DNA of 64,000 nucleotides from positions 111,860-175,859 of the forward strand of contig NZ_PCOT01000004.1 of the NCBI RefSeq assembly GCF_002979415.1, read 5' to 3'. The position numbers and the translations under genes were made by a program. Each line of letters opens with the position of its first letter. The first letter of the stretch is position 1. This stretch comes from Microbacterium sp. MYb72 (GTDB lineage Bacteria; Actinomycetota; Actinomycetes; Actinomycetales; Microbacteriaceae). This document shows positions 26,123 through 34,612 of this stretch, piece after piece. The notes under the pieces are model-generated. The model did no database searches. It saw only the letters and a list, made by a program, of their open reading frames with translations, and had not been told where the DNA came from.

Positions 26123-26650
26123 CGGGAGGAGATCGCACGCTCGGGAGGAGAACTCACGCTCGGGAGGAGAACTCACGCTCGGGAGGAGAACTCACGCTTG
26201 GGAGGAGGAATCCCCGCCAAGACTCCTCCCGAACAAGACTTCTCCTCCCGACACGCGAAAGCACTTCCAAACCCGAGGCGAGCCCCGTCCCACGTTCGGG
26301 AGGAGAACTCACGCTCGGGAGGAGAACTCACGCTTGGGAGGAGGAATCCCCGCCAAGACTCCTCCCGAACAAGACTTCTCCTCCCGACACGCGAAAGCAC
26401 TTCCAAACCCGAGGCGAGCCCCCGTCCCACGTTCGGGAGGAGAACGCACCCTCGGGAGGAGGAATCCCCGCCAGCACTCCTCCCGAACAGGATTTCTCCT
26501 CCCGAGCACGCGAAAGCACATCCAGCACCGCGGCAAGACCCCCATCACACGCTCGGGAGGAGAACGCACCCTCGGGAGGAGAACTCACGCTCGGGAGGAG
26601 GAATCCCCGCCAAGACTCCTCCCGAACAAGACTTCTCCTCCCGAGCATGC
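26123..26650. repeat. Composite repeat array: 19-mer tandems plus palindromic modules
   Basis: There are four units starting near 26123, 26297, 26434 and 26554. Each has 4, 2, 1 and 2 tandem copies respectively of a 19-mer based on CGGGAGGAGAACTCACGCT. This is followed by a ~53-bp module whose ends CGGGAGGAG and CTCCTCCCG are inverted, with internal CCCCGCCAAGACTCCTCCCG. A ~45-bp spacer (ACACGCGAAAGCACTTCC...) separates units. Units 1 and 2 are almost identical. The array fills the space between the aldehyde dehydrogenase and the FAD hydroxylase and supplies the last ~20 codons and stop of the latter. The long frames open on both strands have no recognisable protein content. Confidence 0.9.
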
Positions 26651-28321
26651 GTCGAGTCCCGAGCGCGCGGCGACCGCGCCGCGGAGGAGATCCCACAGCT
26701 CGGCGGATGCCGCGGCATCCGCTCCCTCGCCGCGCCACACCACGTGCTGGTCCTGCCGCACGAGCGTGAGCGGGAAACGGTACTCGGTGGGAGCGGTGGA
26801 CCCGTCGACGACGGCGAACGGGATGCCGCGGCGCTCCGCCTCAGCGGCGAGGGCGGCGAGCGCGGAGCCGTCGGCCCCCGGCCGGGCGACGAGCGTGTAG
26901 CCGCTGGTGAGCAGGTCGTAGAACGAGGTCCCGTCGGCGAGGCGGAAGTGCGGGGCACGGCATCCGGGCACGGTCGACGGCGTGTACGCGCCCATCGAGT
27001 ACCCGGGGGCCTCCTCGCCGTCGTAGTCGATGATCGGCGAGGCGTCGTAGACGTAGCCGTAGTTGAGCCCCGCGGCGGCGAACTGCGGCTCGTTCAGCGC
27101 ATGCACGGCAGCGCCGAAGGACGCCCGCGCCGCGGCGCCCTCCTCCGTGTCGTCCTCCAGGGCGTCGGGCAGCGAGGGCTTCGCGAGCTTCCGCTGGTGG
27201 TTCATCGCGAAGTGCGAGACCTGCTCGGTGATCGGGCGGCGCTCGGCCTCGTACGCGTCGAGGATGCCGGCATCCGCCCATCCGTTCAGGTGCGCGCCGA
27301 GCGCCCACGTGAGGTTGAGCGCGTCGGCGATCCCGGCGTTCATGCCGAAGCCGGCGAACGGCACCCACAGGTGCGTGGCGTCTCCGGCGAGGAACACGCG
27401 GCGGTCGCGGAACCGGTCGGCGAGCAGGCGCCGCGCCACCCAGTCCTCCTTCGAGACGGCCTCGTACGCGAAGTCCTCGTCGACGCCGAGGATCGCGCGG
27501 ATCGCGGCATCCCTGTCCACCGATCCCTCCGCTGCGGCCTCGTCGGGCGACAGGTACGTGTGCACGAGGAAGGTCTCACGACCGTCGATCGCGTACACGT
27601 GGCCGAGGCGGCGCGCGTTGAAGGTGTAGTACCCCCAGGCGCGCGGCTCGTCCGCGGTCATGCGCCGGTACAGGTCGGCGGAGCGGATGCAGGTGGACTG
27701 CACGTGCTGCAGCACCGGGTCGCCGCTGAGCGTCGCGCCGATCTGCTTGCGCACGTTCGAGCGTCCGCCGTCGGCGCCGATGAGGTGGCGTCCGCGGAGG
27801 GTGCGCTCGTTCGCGCCGCCGAGGTCGGAGACGACGATCAACACGGACTCCTCGTCCTGGGAGAGCGTGTGGAACAGGGTCCGGTTGAGCAGCGTGACGC
27901 CGGGGGCTTCCGCCGCGTGCCGCGCGAGGATCGGCTCCAGGAAGGTCTGGTTGATGCGGTGCGGGGGTTCGGGGGTGTTCCACGAGGTGTCGGGCCCGAT
28001 GGTCGATGTGTACCGCTCTCCGCTCGCGGGGATCGGGATGCGGGCGAGTTCGCGCCCCGTGAGGGCGGTGCGGAAGGCGACGTCCTGCGGGTAGTCGGCG
28101 GGGAGCCCGGCCGCGCGGATCTCGGCGGCGAGGCCGAGGCGGCGGAAGGCCTCCATGGTGCGCGAGGCGACGTGGTTGCACTTCACGTTCGGCGGTTCGA
28201 GGTACTCGCGCTGCTCGACGACGATCACCGAGACGCCGCGGGCCGACAGGTCGAGGGCGGCGACGAGGCCGACGGGGCCCGCTCCGATGATGAGGACGTC
28301 GGCGTCCAGTTCCTGGGTCAT
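26585..28321 (-). CDS. FAD-dependent aromatic monooxygenase (group A, PHBH/PheA fold) with repeat-derived tail
   Basis: The 578-residue protein has the FAD GxGxxG site VLIIGAGPVGLVAAL, the LIGADGGRSNVRKQ segment, and RVFLAGDATHLWVPFAGFGMNAGIADALNLTW, the second FAD motif. The C-terminal thioredoxin-like domain (from ~400) fits phenol- and 3-(3-hydroxyphenyl)propionate-type hydroxylases. It would ortho-hydroxylate an aromatic ring using NAD(P)H and O2. Residues ~558-578 are translated from the repeat array at 26585-26650, so the native C-terminus seems to have been replaced. It heads, on the reverse strand, away from the aldolase-like genes 35 bases upstream. Confidence 0.88.
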   Translation of the reverse strand: MTQELDADVLIIGAGPVGLVAALDLSARGVSVIVVEQREYLEPPNVKCNHVASRTMEAFRRLGLAAEIRAAGLPADYPQDVAFRTALTGRELARIPIPASGERYTSTIGPDTSWNTPEPPHRINQTFLEPILARHAAEAPGVTLLNRTLFHTLSQDEESVLIVVSDLGGANERTLRGRHLIGADGGRSNVRKQIGATLSGDPVLQHVQSTCIRSADLYRRMTADEPRAWGYYTFNARRLGHVYAIDGRETFLVHTYLSPDEAAAEGSVDRDAAIRAILGVDEDFAYEAVSKEDWVARRLLADRFRDRRVFLAGDATHLWVPFAGFGMNAGIADALNLTWALGAHLNGWADAGILDAYEAERRPITEQVSHFAMNHQRKLAKPSLPDALEDDTEEGAAARASFGAAVHALNEPQFAAAGLNYGYVYDASPIIDYDGEEAPGYSMGAYTPSTVPGCRAPHFRLADGTSFYDLLTSGYTLVARPGADGSALAALAAEAERRGIPFAVVDGSTAPTEYRFPLTLVRQDQHVVWRGEGADAAASAELWDLLRGAVAARSGLDACSGGEVLFGRSLGGDSSSRA

Positions 28322-28356
28322 GTTCTCCCTCTCGGGCCGGGGTGACCGGCGCGCTC

Positions 28357-28995
28357 TCAGGCCGGGGTGATGGGCGCGCCGAGGCGCCGGAAGTCGTACA
28401 CGTCGAGGGTCAGCTCGCCCTCGCGGAGGCGAGCCATGTAGGCGTCCTCCTTCTCCGCGCGCTCTCGGGATGCCGCGAGCACCTCGTCGTAGCGGTCGAC
28501 CGGGAGGGCGATGACGCCGTCGCGGTCGGCGACGATCACGTCGCCGCGGCGGATGACGCGACCGCGCAGCGTGATCGGCAGCCCGACCGTTCCCGGCCAC
28601 TGCTTGATCGTGCCGCGGATGGAGATCGCGGTGCTGAACGCGGGGAACCCGAGCGCGGCGAGCTGCACGGTGTCGCGCACGCCGCCGTCGATCACCAGCC
28701 CACGGATGCCGCGCGCCTGCGCCGCGACCGCCATGACCTCTCCCCAGTAGCCGAAGGGGGCGCCCCCGCCGTCGACCACGAGCACGTCGCCGTCGCCGGC
28801 GGCCGCGATGCCGTGGTGCAGTGCGAGGTTGTCGCCCGCCTGGGCCGAGACGGGCACGGCCCTGCCGACGAGCTGCGCGCCGTCCCACGCCGGGCGGAAC
28901 GCCGCGTCGAGGAAGCAGTCGCTGCGCGAGGCCTCGTACAGGGTGGCGGTGCCGAGGCGCAGCAGCTCTGCGGCATCCGCGTCCGGATCGATCAC
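28357..28995 (-). CDS. RraA-fold aldolase-like protein 1 (CHA/HMG aldolase family)
   Basis: The 212-residue protein has the RraA/dimethylmenaquinone-methyltransferase-like fold that includes 4-carboxy-4-hydroxy-2-oxoadipate aldolase. The active-site region GLVIDGGVRDTVQLAALGFPAF keeps the Arg-Asp pair of working aldolases, and GDVIVADRDGVIALP is present. The GTG start overlaps the stop of the next upstream gene (GTGA at 28992-28995). As aldolase it would split the ring-cleavage product to pyruvate and oxaloacetate. First of three tandem paralogues. Confidence 0.85.
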   Translation of the reverse strand: MIDPDADAAELLRLGTATLYEASRSDCFLDAAFRPAWDGAQLVGRAVPVSAQAGDNLALHHGIAAAGDGDVLVVDGGGAPFGYWGEVMAVAAQARGIRGLVIDGGVRDTVQLAALGFPAFSTAISIRGTIKQWPGTVGLPITLRGRVIRRGDVIVADRDGVIALPVDRYDEVLAASRERAEKEDAYMARLREGELTLDVYDFRRLGAPITPA

Positions 28996-29645
28996 TGCTC
29001 GGCCCGCTGGAGGTCGTGATAGCCGAACCGCGCCCGCGCCTCGGCGATCGAGGCGCCGCCGAGGGCCGCGGCGAGGATGGACTCCTCGCGGGCGTGGATC
29101 ATCTCCGCGGTCTCCAGCACGGCATCCTCGATGTCCTGCGGGATCGCGACGACGCCGTCCGAGTCGCCGATCAGGATGTCGCCCGGCCGCACGGTGACCC
29201 CGCCGATCGTGACGGGCCCCTGCTCCTCGGCGACCTCGACGCGGTCCTTGCCGGTGCGCATGAAGCGTCCGCGGCTGTAGATCGGATAGCCGATCGACAG
29301 GGCGCGGTGCGTGTCGCGGCAGACGCCCTCGATCACGGTGCCGGAGATGCCGCGGTGGTGCGCGACGGCGGTGAGTATGTCGCCCCACACCGTGCAGTCC
29401 ACGCGTCCGTCGTTGTCGAGCACGACGACCTGCCCCGGCTCGACCTGGTCGATGAAGTCGCCGACGGTGCCGGCGGGCACCTGCGCGCTGACGTAGCGGA
29501 CGGTGAAGGCGCGACCGGTCATGCGCTGGCCGTCGGCGAGGGGCGCGATGCCGAGCAGGCTGCCGGGGCGCGCGTGCCGATCGAGCGCGTCGGAGACGGT
29601 GGCGGTGCCGAGAGCGGCGAACCGGTCGATGAGGGTGTCGGTCAT
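28992..29645 (-). CDS. RraA-fold aldolase-like protein 2
   Basis: The 217-residue paralogue has GTVIEGVCRDTHRALSIGYPIYSRG, with the Arg-Asp pair kept and Asp changed to Glu one turn earlier, and GDILIGDSDGVVAIP. The ATG at 29645 is chosen because GGAG lies eight bases upstream. A GTG nine bases earlier overlaps the preceding stop and is an alternative. It could be a second aldolase or a subunit of a mixed complex with its neighbours. Confidence 0.83.
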   Translation of the reverse strand: MTDTLIDRFAALGTATVSDALDRHARPGSLLGIAPLADGQRMTGRAFTVRYVSAQVPAGTVGDFIDQVEPGQVVVLDNDGRVDCTVWGDILTAVAHHRGISGTVIEGVCRDTHRALSIGYPIYSRGRFMRTGKDRVEVAEEQGPVTIGGVTVRPGDILIGDSDGVVAIPQDIEDAVLETAEMIHAREESILAAALGGASIAEARARFGYHDLQRAEQ

Positions 29646-29650
29646 TCTTC

Positions 29651-30316
29651 TCACTCCGCGGTGACGGTGGGGAACTGGGAGTCGTGCATGACCTCGCTCA
29701 CGTCGCGGCCGCTGCGCACGGCATCCGCCATGCGCGCCTCGCGGTCGACGATGCGCTGGGCGAGGGGGATCACGCGCTCGGCGTCGGATGCCGTGACGAA
29801 CACGACCCCGTTGACGTCGGCGATCACGTAGTCGAACGAGGCGACGGAGACGCCGGCGATCTGGACGCGCTCGTCCATCGCCTGCTGCACGATGCGGCCG
29901 CGCGCGCTCACGGGCACGGCCGCGCGGGCGAAGACCGGGAGCCCGAGGGCCTCGCTCTCCTGCACGTCACGGCAGGCGCCGTCGACGATCACCCCGGCGA
30001 CGCCGCGCTGCACGGCGGCCTCCGCCAGGAGGCCGCCCCAGCACGACACGTCCGTGCGGGCGTGGTTGTCGATGACGACGACGTCATCGGGCTCGGCGAT
30101 GGCGACGAGCGGGGTGGCGATGTGGGTCGCCGGCCCCGCCGCGGCCTTGGGCGCGGCGGTCACCGTGCGCACCCGACCGGCGACCGTGCGGCCCGCCGGC
30201 CACATCGGATGCAGCGACGTCACCGCCCCCGGCAGCCCCAGGGTGTCCAGGGCGTCCGAGACGGCGCAGCTGTCGAGCATCCGCAGCGCCGCGACGATCT
30301 CCGAGGATGCGGTCAT
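29651..30316 (-). CDS. RraA-fold aldolase-like protein 3 (divergent)
   Basis: The 221-residue paralogue has GVIVDGACRDVQESEALGLPVFA, so the Arg-Asp pair is present. The usual GD..I.D.DGV segment has become FDYVIADVNGVVFVT, losing the conserved Gly-Asp and one Asp. It may have altered specificity or a structural role. It starts one base after the ring-cleavage dioxygenase gene and overlaps the region of the next start, so the whole block is one transcript. Confidence 0.8.
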   Translation of the reverse strand: MTASSEIVAALRMLDSCAVSDALDTLGLPGAVTSLHPMWPAGRTVAGRVRTVTAAPKAAAGPATHIATPLVAIAEPDDVVVIDNHARTDVSCWGGLLAEAAVQRGVAGVIVDGACRDVQESEALGLPVFARAAVPVSARGRIVQQAMDERVQIAGVSVASFDYVIADVNGVVFVTASDAERVIPLAQRIVDREARMADAVRSGRDVSEVMHDSQFPTVTAE

Positions 30317-30317
30317 C

Positions 30318-31334
30318 TCAGGCGCGCTCCCAGGTCAGGAACCCCATGGCGTTGCCGGTGCCCGCCTCGGTGCGGTAGCAGGGCTCGTAGTCGACGCGCG
30401 TGACGTTCAGCCCGACCTCGTCGGCGATGCCGGCGACGGCGATCCAGTTGCGCAGCTCGGACGCGCCCGACATCATCTCGCCGGCGGGGACCGACGTCAG
30501 GTAGTCGGCGTCGTGGTCCTTCATGGCCTGGATGAACTCGCCGTCGAGCTTCTCGTCGATCACGAAGTGGCTGAGGCCGCCCGAGGCGACGACGCCCACG
30601 CGGAGGTCACCGGGGAACGACTGGATGGCGCGGCCGACGGCGCGGCCGAAGTCGTAGCAGCGCTTGGCGCTCGGCGGGTTCGGCTCCCAGAAGGTGTTGA
30701 TGAAGATCGGCACCATCGGGATCGTGGACTCCTGGCCCATGAAGCGCTGGTAGATGAAGCCGAAGCCGTGCGGGATCGTGTGGTTCTCGTAGCGGCCCGC
30801 GGGGATCACCTCGGTGGCGCCGGTGTCGAAGTCGTCTGCCTGCGTGGACTGGATGATGTGCTTGCCGAGACCGCGGTGGGTCGGACGCATGACGGTGCGG
30901 TCGGGGACATCGCCCAGGGCCGCCTCGGCGAGACCGGGCGCCATCTCGTCGAGCTGCGCCTGCGTGTAGGGCACGTGCGCGACCTCATCGCCCCAGAAGA
31001 CCGAGAACGGCGCGAGCCACTCGTCTCCGTAGGTCTCCTTGTGGTCGCTGGAGATGATGACGAGCACGTCGACCTTCTGCTCGTGGATGAAGCGCGACAG
31101 GTCGTCCATCGACGCCTGGCAGCTGTCCCATCGGCGCTGCATCACGTCGTGCGTGATCTCGGCGGAGAAGTCCTCGCGGAGTGCCGCGAGCTCCTCGAAG
31201 GAGTAGGTGCCCCCGCGGAACTTGAGGCCCTTGCTGCGGCGGTCGGCGGTGCCGCGCGTCTCCCACGCCGCGGGCGGCGCGGCCTTCAGCTGCGGTCCGT
31301 GCGAGGTGCCGAATCCGGCGACGATCTCGGTCAT
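30318..31334 (-). CDS. LigB-type extradiol ring-cleavage dioxygenase
   Basis: The 338-residue protein matches the class III extradiol (LigB/protocatechuate 4,5-dioxygenase beta) fold. It has N-terminal GFGTSHGPQL with a metal His, VLVIISSDHKETY with the second His, a central PHGFGFIYQRFMG, and VVASGGLSHFVIDEKLD with the catalytic His. It would open a catechol- or gallate-type ring next to its hydroxyls using Fe(II) and O2. No separate LigA-like small subunit is present, as in single-chain gallate or methylgallate dioxygenases. It is flanked by a LigJ-like hydratase and aldolase-like genes. Confidence 0.88.
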   Translation of the reverse strand: MTEIVAGFGTSHGPQLKAAPPAAWETRGTADRRSKGLKFRGGTYSFEELAALREDFSAEITHDVMQRRWDSCQASMDDLSRFIHEQKVDVLVIISSDHKETYGDEWLAPFSVFWGDEVAHVPYTQAQLDEMAPGLAEAALGDVPDRTVMRPTHRGLGKHIIQSTQADDFDTGATEVIPAGRYENHTIPHGFGFIYQRFMGQESTIPMVPIFINTFWEPNPPSAKRCYDFGRAVGRAIQSFPGDLRVGVVASGGLSHFVIDEKLDGEFIQAMKDHDADYLTSVPAGEMMSGASELRNWIAVAGIADEVGLNVTRVDYEPCYRTEAGTGNAMGFLTWERA

Positions 31335-31362
31335 GATGGATCCCTTCTCGAAGTGCGGATGC

Positions 31363-32364
31363 TCAGAGCCGGAAGAGGCTGCGGGCGTTGTTCTCGAGCA
31401 CGTCGGCTCGACGGTCGGCGTCGAGCCACTCGATGTCGTCGATGAGCAGATGGATGTCGTCGAACCAGCGACCGGTCGCGGGGTCGATCTGCGAACCGGT
31501 GCCCGGCTTCTCCGAGCCGAACAGCACGCGGTCGGTGCCGACGGCCTTCATGAGCAGCTCCAGGCTGTCCTGCGTGTAGAGGCAGGAGTCGAAGTAGAAG
31601 TTGCGGAGCTTGTCGAGGTACGAGACCCCCGTTCGCACCACAGAGGGGAGGAAGCGGCCCATCTGGTACGGGATCGCCCCGCCGCCGTGGGCGACGATGA
31701 CCTTGAGGTCGGGGAAGTCCGCGAACACGTTCGCCTGGATCATGCTCCAGACCGAGACCGTCTCCTCCTGGATGAAGTGCAGGCTGTACGGCTCGCGAGC
31801 AGGGTACTTGCACCCTGCCGAGTGCAGCAGCATCGGGACGTCGAGCTCGCACAGCGCCTCGTACAGCGGGTACCAGTAGCGCTCGCCCATCGCCGGCGGC
31901 ACCTCGGTGCCCTCGTACGGGTCGGAGTTGACCATGGCGCCGACGAAGCCGAGCTCGGTGACCGCGCGGCGCAGCTCGGGCAGCCACTGCTCGACCGTGA
32001 GGTACGGGCTCTGCGGGATGCCGGCGATGCCGCGGAAGCGTCCGGGGAACAGCTCGGTGGTGCGGTGGATGATGTTGTTCGTCTCGGCCGTGAACCACTC
32101 GACGATCTTCGTCGGACGCTCCGAGTGCATGGCGTGGAACGGGCGAGGCGACAGCAGCTGCAGGTCGATGCCCGCACCGTCGATGTGGTCGAGGTGCGAC
32201 ACGTGGCCGAAGCTCGGGTGCGGCGCGTGGTACGAGGCGATGAGCTCGTCGTCGCTGATCACAGGGGGCTTGCCGCCGTGCGACCCGCGGGCCGCCAGCA
32301 GCGACGCCTTCCACGCGTAGTAGGAATCCGGGGCGGTCATGTGGCCGTGGACGTCGATGATCAC
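31363..32364 (-). CDS. LigJ-like amidohydrolase (probable 4-oxalomesaconate hydratase)
   Basis: The 333-residue metal-dependent TIM-barrel protein starts MIIDVHGHMTAP, giving the HxH metal site. It continues with MLLHSAGCKYPAREPYSLHF, LKVIVAHGGGAIPYQMGRF, and VLFGSEKPGTGSQIDP. The N-terminus and the HGGGAIPYQ segment are those of LigJ-type hydratases in protocatechuate and gallate degradation. It lies directly upstream of the extradiol dioxygenase (28 bases). Decarboxylase activity, as in related ACMSD enzymes, cannot be excluded. Confidence 0.82.
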   Translation of the reverse strand: MIIDVHGHMTAPDSYYAWKASLLAARGSHGGKPPVISDDELIASYHAPHPSFGHVSHLDHIDGAGIDLQLLSPRPFHAMHSERPTKIVEWFTAETNNIIHRTTELFPGRFRGIAGIPQSPYLTVEQWLPELRRAVTELGFVGAMVNSDPYEGTEVPPAMGERYWYPLYEALCELDVPMLLHSAGCKYPAREPYSLHFIQEETVSVWSMIQANVFADFPDLKVIVAHGGGAIPYQMGRFLPSVVRTGVSYLDKLRNFYFDSCLYTQDSLELLMKAVGTDRVLFGSEKPGTGSQIDPATGRWFDDIHLLIDDIEWLDADRRADVLENNARSLFRL

Positions 32365-32462
32365 GGGGGCTCCTTCAGAAGGGTGGTGCGGGTTCGCGTC
32401 GCGCTTCCGACGCTACGGAAGCGGCGAGCGGCGGGGATCGGCGGTCTGCGGGAAACTCCTCC

Positions 32463-32493
32463 GCGGCGATCCGACACGGTGTCGGATCGCCGC
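32463..32493. promoter_or_regulatory. Catabolic-island operator 2 in a 31-bp perfect palindrome
   Basis: The core TCCGACACGGTGTCGGA (32470-32486) is extended to 31 symmetrical bases around a central G. It lies about 100 bases upstream of the LigJ-like gene and eight bases after the stop of the FAD hydroxylase. With a one-base centre it is a poor hairpin, and the core is shared with three other promoters, so an operator is more likely than a terminator. Confidence 0.65.
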
Positions 32494-32500
32494 TGGGGGC

Positions 32501-34366
32501 TCAGCGCACGAGGACGTCGGCCGCGGCGCGGATGCGCCGCAGATAGGGCTCGGCGGGGTCGTCGGCGGGGGCATCGCCGCCGCGGAGGATCACGGCGAGC
32601 GCGGACGAGAGGGCGGATGCCGCGTCCTCGGGAAGAGCCGACGCACGCCAGGCGACCTTGCGGTCGGGCCGCACGAGGAGGGCGCCGTCGGCGTCGACCT
32701 GCCGGGCGACGGCCCAGCCCTCGTCGGCGTCGTCGACCACGGCGACGGTGATCGGCATGCTCGTCTCGACGGCGGCCACGGCATCCGTCCACCGCTCAGC
32801 GGCGGATGCCGAGGTGAGCAGCGTCAGGCCGACGGGCGCGATCAGGTCGTGCGAGGAGACCCGCTCCCGCCCCGCGAGCCACACGTGCGGAAGGTGGTGT
32901 CCAGGGCGCGATGTCGCGTGGAACGTCACCGGGTCGGACGGGTCGCCGGGCACCGGGGTGCCGTCGGGCACGAGCGCCCCCGCCCAGTAGTGGTACCCGG
33001 CCTCGACGCCCAGCTGGCTGTAGTCGTGGGCGTTGTGCCCGACCTCCGCGGCCACGCGCTCGCGCATCGCCACCCCCTCGGGGGTGTCGCTCACGAAGAC
33101 CTCGAGGCTGCGGAAGCCCTCGGCCTCGTCGTCGGTGAAGCCCAGTGCCTCAGCGATCGGAGGATGCCGGTTCGCGTTCTCGAGCGAGTGCGCCGTGTAC
33201 CAGGCGACCGTGGGCCTCCGCTCGGCCTGATAGCTGTCGAGCAGAGCATCCGTCGCCTGACCGTCGAGCACCGCTGCCAGCTTCCAGCACAGGTTCTGCG
33301 CGTCCTGGATGCCGCTGTTGAGGCCGAGCCCGCCGGTCGGAGGATGCTTGTGCGCGGCGTCGCCGGCGAGGAACACGCGCCCCTCGCGGAACCGCTTCGC
33401 GACGAGCGCGTCGTAGCTCCAGCGCGTCATCGAGTGCATGGTGATCTCGTGATCGTCGGCGAGGCCGAGCATGCGGCGGATCGACGCGAACAGCGCCGCC
33501 TCGTCGTCGGGGTCGCCCTCGACCATCCAGGCGGCGACGGAGACCAGCCACTCCTCCGCGTCGCGGTTGTAGTGCGTCGGGCCGAGTGCCTGGATCGTGC
33601 CCCGGCGGCGCGCTCCCCCGGCGGGGTGCATGAAGTGGCCGAGCAGCGCATCGGGCTCCGACCACGCGGAGAGGTCCATGCTGACGTGGTAGTTGACGAC
33701 CTCGCGCATGTCGCGCGGGCCCTCCATCTCGACGCCGAGCAGGGCCGCGCTGTCGCGCCCGCCGTCCGCCGCGATGACGTAGCGGGCGCGCACGGTGCGC
33801 AGCTCCCCCGACTCCAGATCGCGGACCGAGACGACGGCGGCTTCCGCATCCTGCTCGATGCCGACGACCTCCTGCCTGCTGCGGATGCGACCGGGGGCCG
33901 CGGCCACGGCGTGGCGGTGGATGAGAGGGTCCAGTCGCAGCTGCGGCATGTTGGCGAAGGCCCGGGGGCTCGAGGAGCGGTAGCGCTCGGCATCCGGTCC
34001 GCCGCCCCAGGCGGGGACCTCGCCGATCTTCATGCCGTCGAAGCGTCCGGGGCCGGTCGCGGTCGTGTACCAGACGGCCTTTCGCCAGCGGTCGTGCGTG
34101 GGGGTGGAGGCGTAGATGTCGTCGGCCACGTGCATGTCGTGGAACGCCTCCATGGTGCGCGGGTTGAGCAGGTGCGCGCGGGGGAAGCGGAACACGAAGT
34201 CGCGGCGCTCGACGAGCAGCACGTCGATGCCGCGCTGGGCGAGAAGGATCGCGCACGACATGCCCACAGGGCCGCCGCCCATGATCAGGACCTCGACGGA
34301 GTCGGGCCAGGCGTCGTCGCCGAGCGGCGACAGCGGGGCACGGGGGCTCTTGACGGATGCGGACAC
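32501..34366 (-). CDS. FAD-dependent aromatic monooxygenase (2,4-dichlorophenol 6-monooxygenase/TfdB-like)
   Basis: The 621-residue protein has VLIMGGGPVGMSCAILLAQRGIDVLLVERR (FAD site), the substrate-cap region with MRLDP-type PQLRLDPLIHRHA, VIAADGGRDSAALLGVEMEG, and GRVFLAGDAAHKHPPTGGLGLNSGIQDAQNLCWKL. The C-terminal thioredoxin-like domain is present. Size and the HKHPPTGGLGLN motif fit phenol 2-monooxygenase relatives such as TfdB and MhpA. It is unlike the first hydroxylase in detail, so the pathway may use two sequential hydroxylations. Operators lie on both sides (32463 and 34455). Confidence 0.88.
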   Translation of the reverse strand: MSASVKSPRAPLSPLGDDAWPDSVEVLIMGGGPVGMSCAILLAQRGIDVLLVERRDFVFRFPRAHLLNPRTMEAFHDMHVADDIYASTPTHDRWRKAVWYTTATGPGRFDGMKIGEVPAWGGGPDAERYRSSSPRAFANMPQLRLDPLIHRHAVAAAPGRIRSRQEVVGIEQDAEAAVVSVRDLESGELRTVRARYVIAADGGRDSAALLGVEMEGPRDMREVVNYHVSMDLSAWSEPDALLGHFMHPAGGARRRGTIQALGPTHYNRDAEEWLVSVAAWMVEGDPDDEAALFASIRRMLGLADDHEITMHSMTRWSYDALVAKRFREGRVFLAGDAAHKHPPTGGLGLNSGIQDAQNLCWKLAAVLDGQATDALLDSYQAERRPTVAWYTAHSLENANRHPPIAEALGFTDDEAEGFRSLEVFVSDTPEGVAMRERVAAEVGHNAHDYSQLGVEAGYHYWAGALVPDGTPVPGDPSDPVTFHATSRPGHHLPHVWLAGRERVSSHDLIAPVGLTLLTSASAAERWTDAVAAVETSMPITVAVVDDADEGWAVARQVDADGALLVRPDRKVAWRASALPEDAASALSSALAVILRGGDAPADDPAEPYLRRIRAAADVLVR

Positions 34367-34454
34367 GGACTCCTCCTCGACTGCGGGAATCCCAGGCTAG
34401 ATTTCGCGGAATCCCGCCCGATACGTGACCGCGGCGCGAAAGTCGGGCCCGGAC

Positions 34455-34471
34455 TCCGACACGATGTCGCA
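34455..34471. promoter_or_regulatory. Catabolic-island operator 3
   Basis: TCCGACACGATGTCGCA matches the island palindrome with two mismatches. It lies about 90 bases upstream of the second FAD hydroxylase start at 34366. Confidence 0.55.
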
Positions 34472-34484
34472 CATCCGCCCCCTC

Positions 34485-34536
34485 GGTCGTCGAGCGCGCG
34501 CCCCCGGTCGTCGAGCGAGCGCAGCGAGACGAAACG
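34485..34536. repeat. Two copies of the GGTCGTCGAGCGAG dispersed repeat
   Basis: A truncated copy (34485-34500) and a full copy (34506-34536, ending GCAGCGAGACGAAACG) belong to the family at 11022, 49727 and 63885. Confidence 0.75.
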
Positions 34537-34556
34537 CCCCTCGCGGGAACGACGGA

Positions 34557-34594
34557 AGAGGGCGAGTCGACCCCCTCGGCGCGACTCGCCCTCT
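34557..34594. terminator. Terminator hairpin after aldehyde dehydrogenase
   Basis: Perfect 13-bp arms AGAGGGCGAGTCG (34557-34569) and complement (34582-34594) lie just downstream of the aldehyde dehydrogenase stop at 34613 on the reverse strand. Confidence 0.75.
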
Positions 34595-34612
34595 CCGTCC
34601 GCAGACCGGGTC

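Noticed and set aside
26123..26650. Repeat array considered as a CRISPR locus
   Set aside because: The repeats are directly tandem with no unique spacers between the 19-mers, the intervening modules are themselves repeated, and no cas genes are present.
26198..28345. Long forward open frame through the repeat array and opposite the FAD hydroxylase
   Set aside because: The first part only translates repeats and the rest is antisense to a well-supported gene; no domain or codon bias supports it.
28357..30316. RraA-like genes as RNase E inhibitors
   Set aside because: Their place among ring-cleavage genes and retention of the Arg-Asp aldolase residues point to aldolases.
32463..32493. 31-bp palindrome as terminator of the second FAD hydroxylase
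   Set aside because: A one-base loop is unfavourable and the 17-bp core recurs at three other promoters, so an operator fits better; a dual role cannot be excluded.
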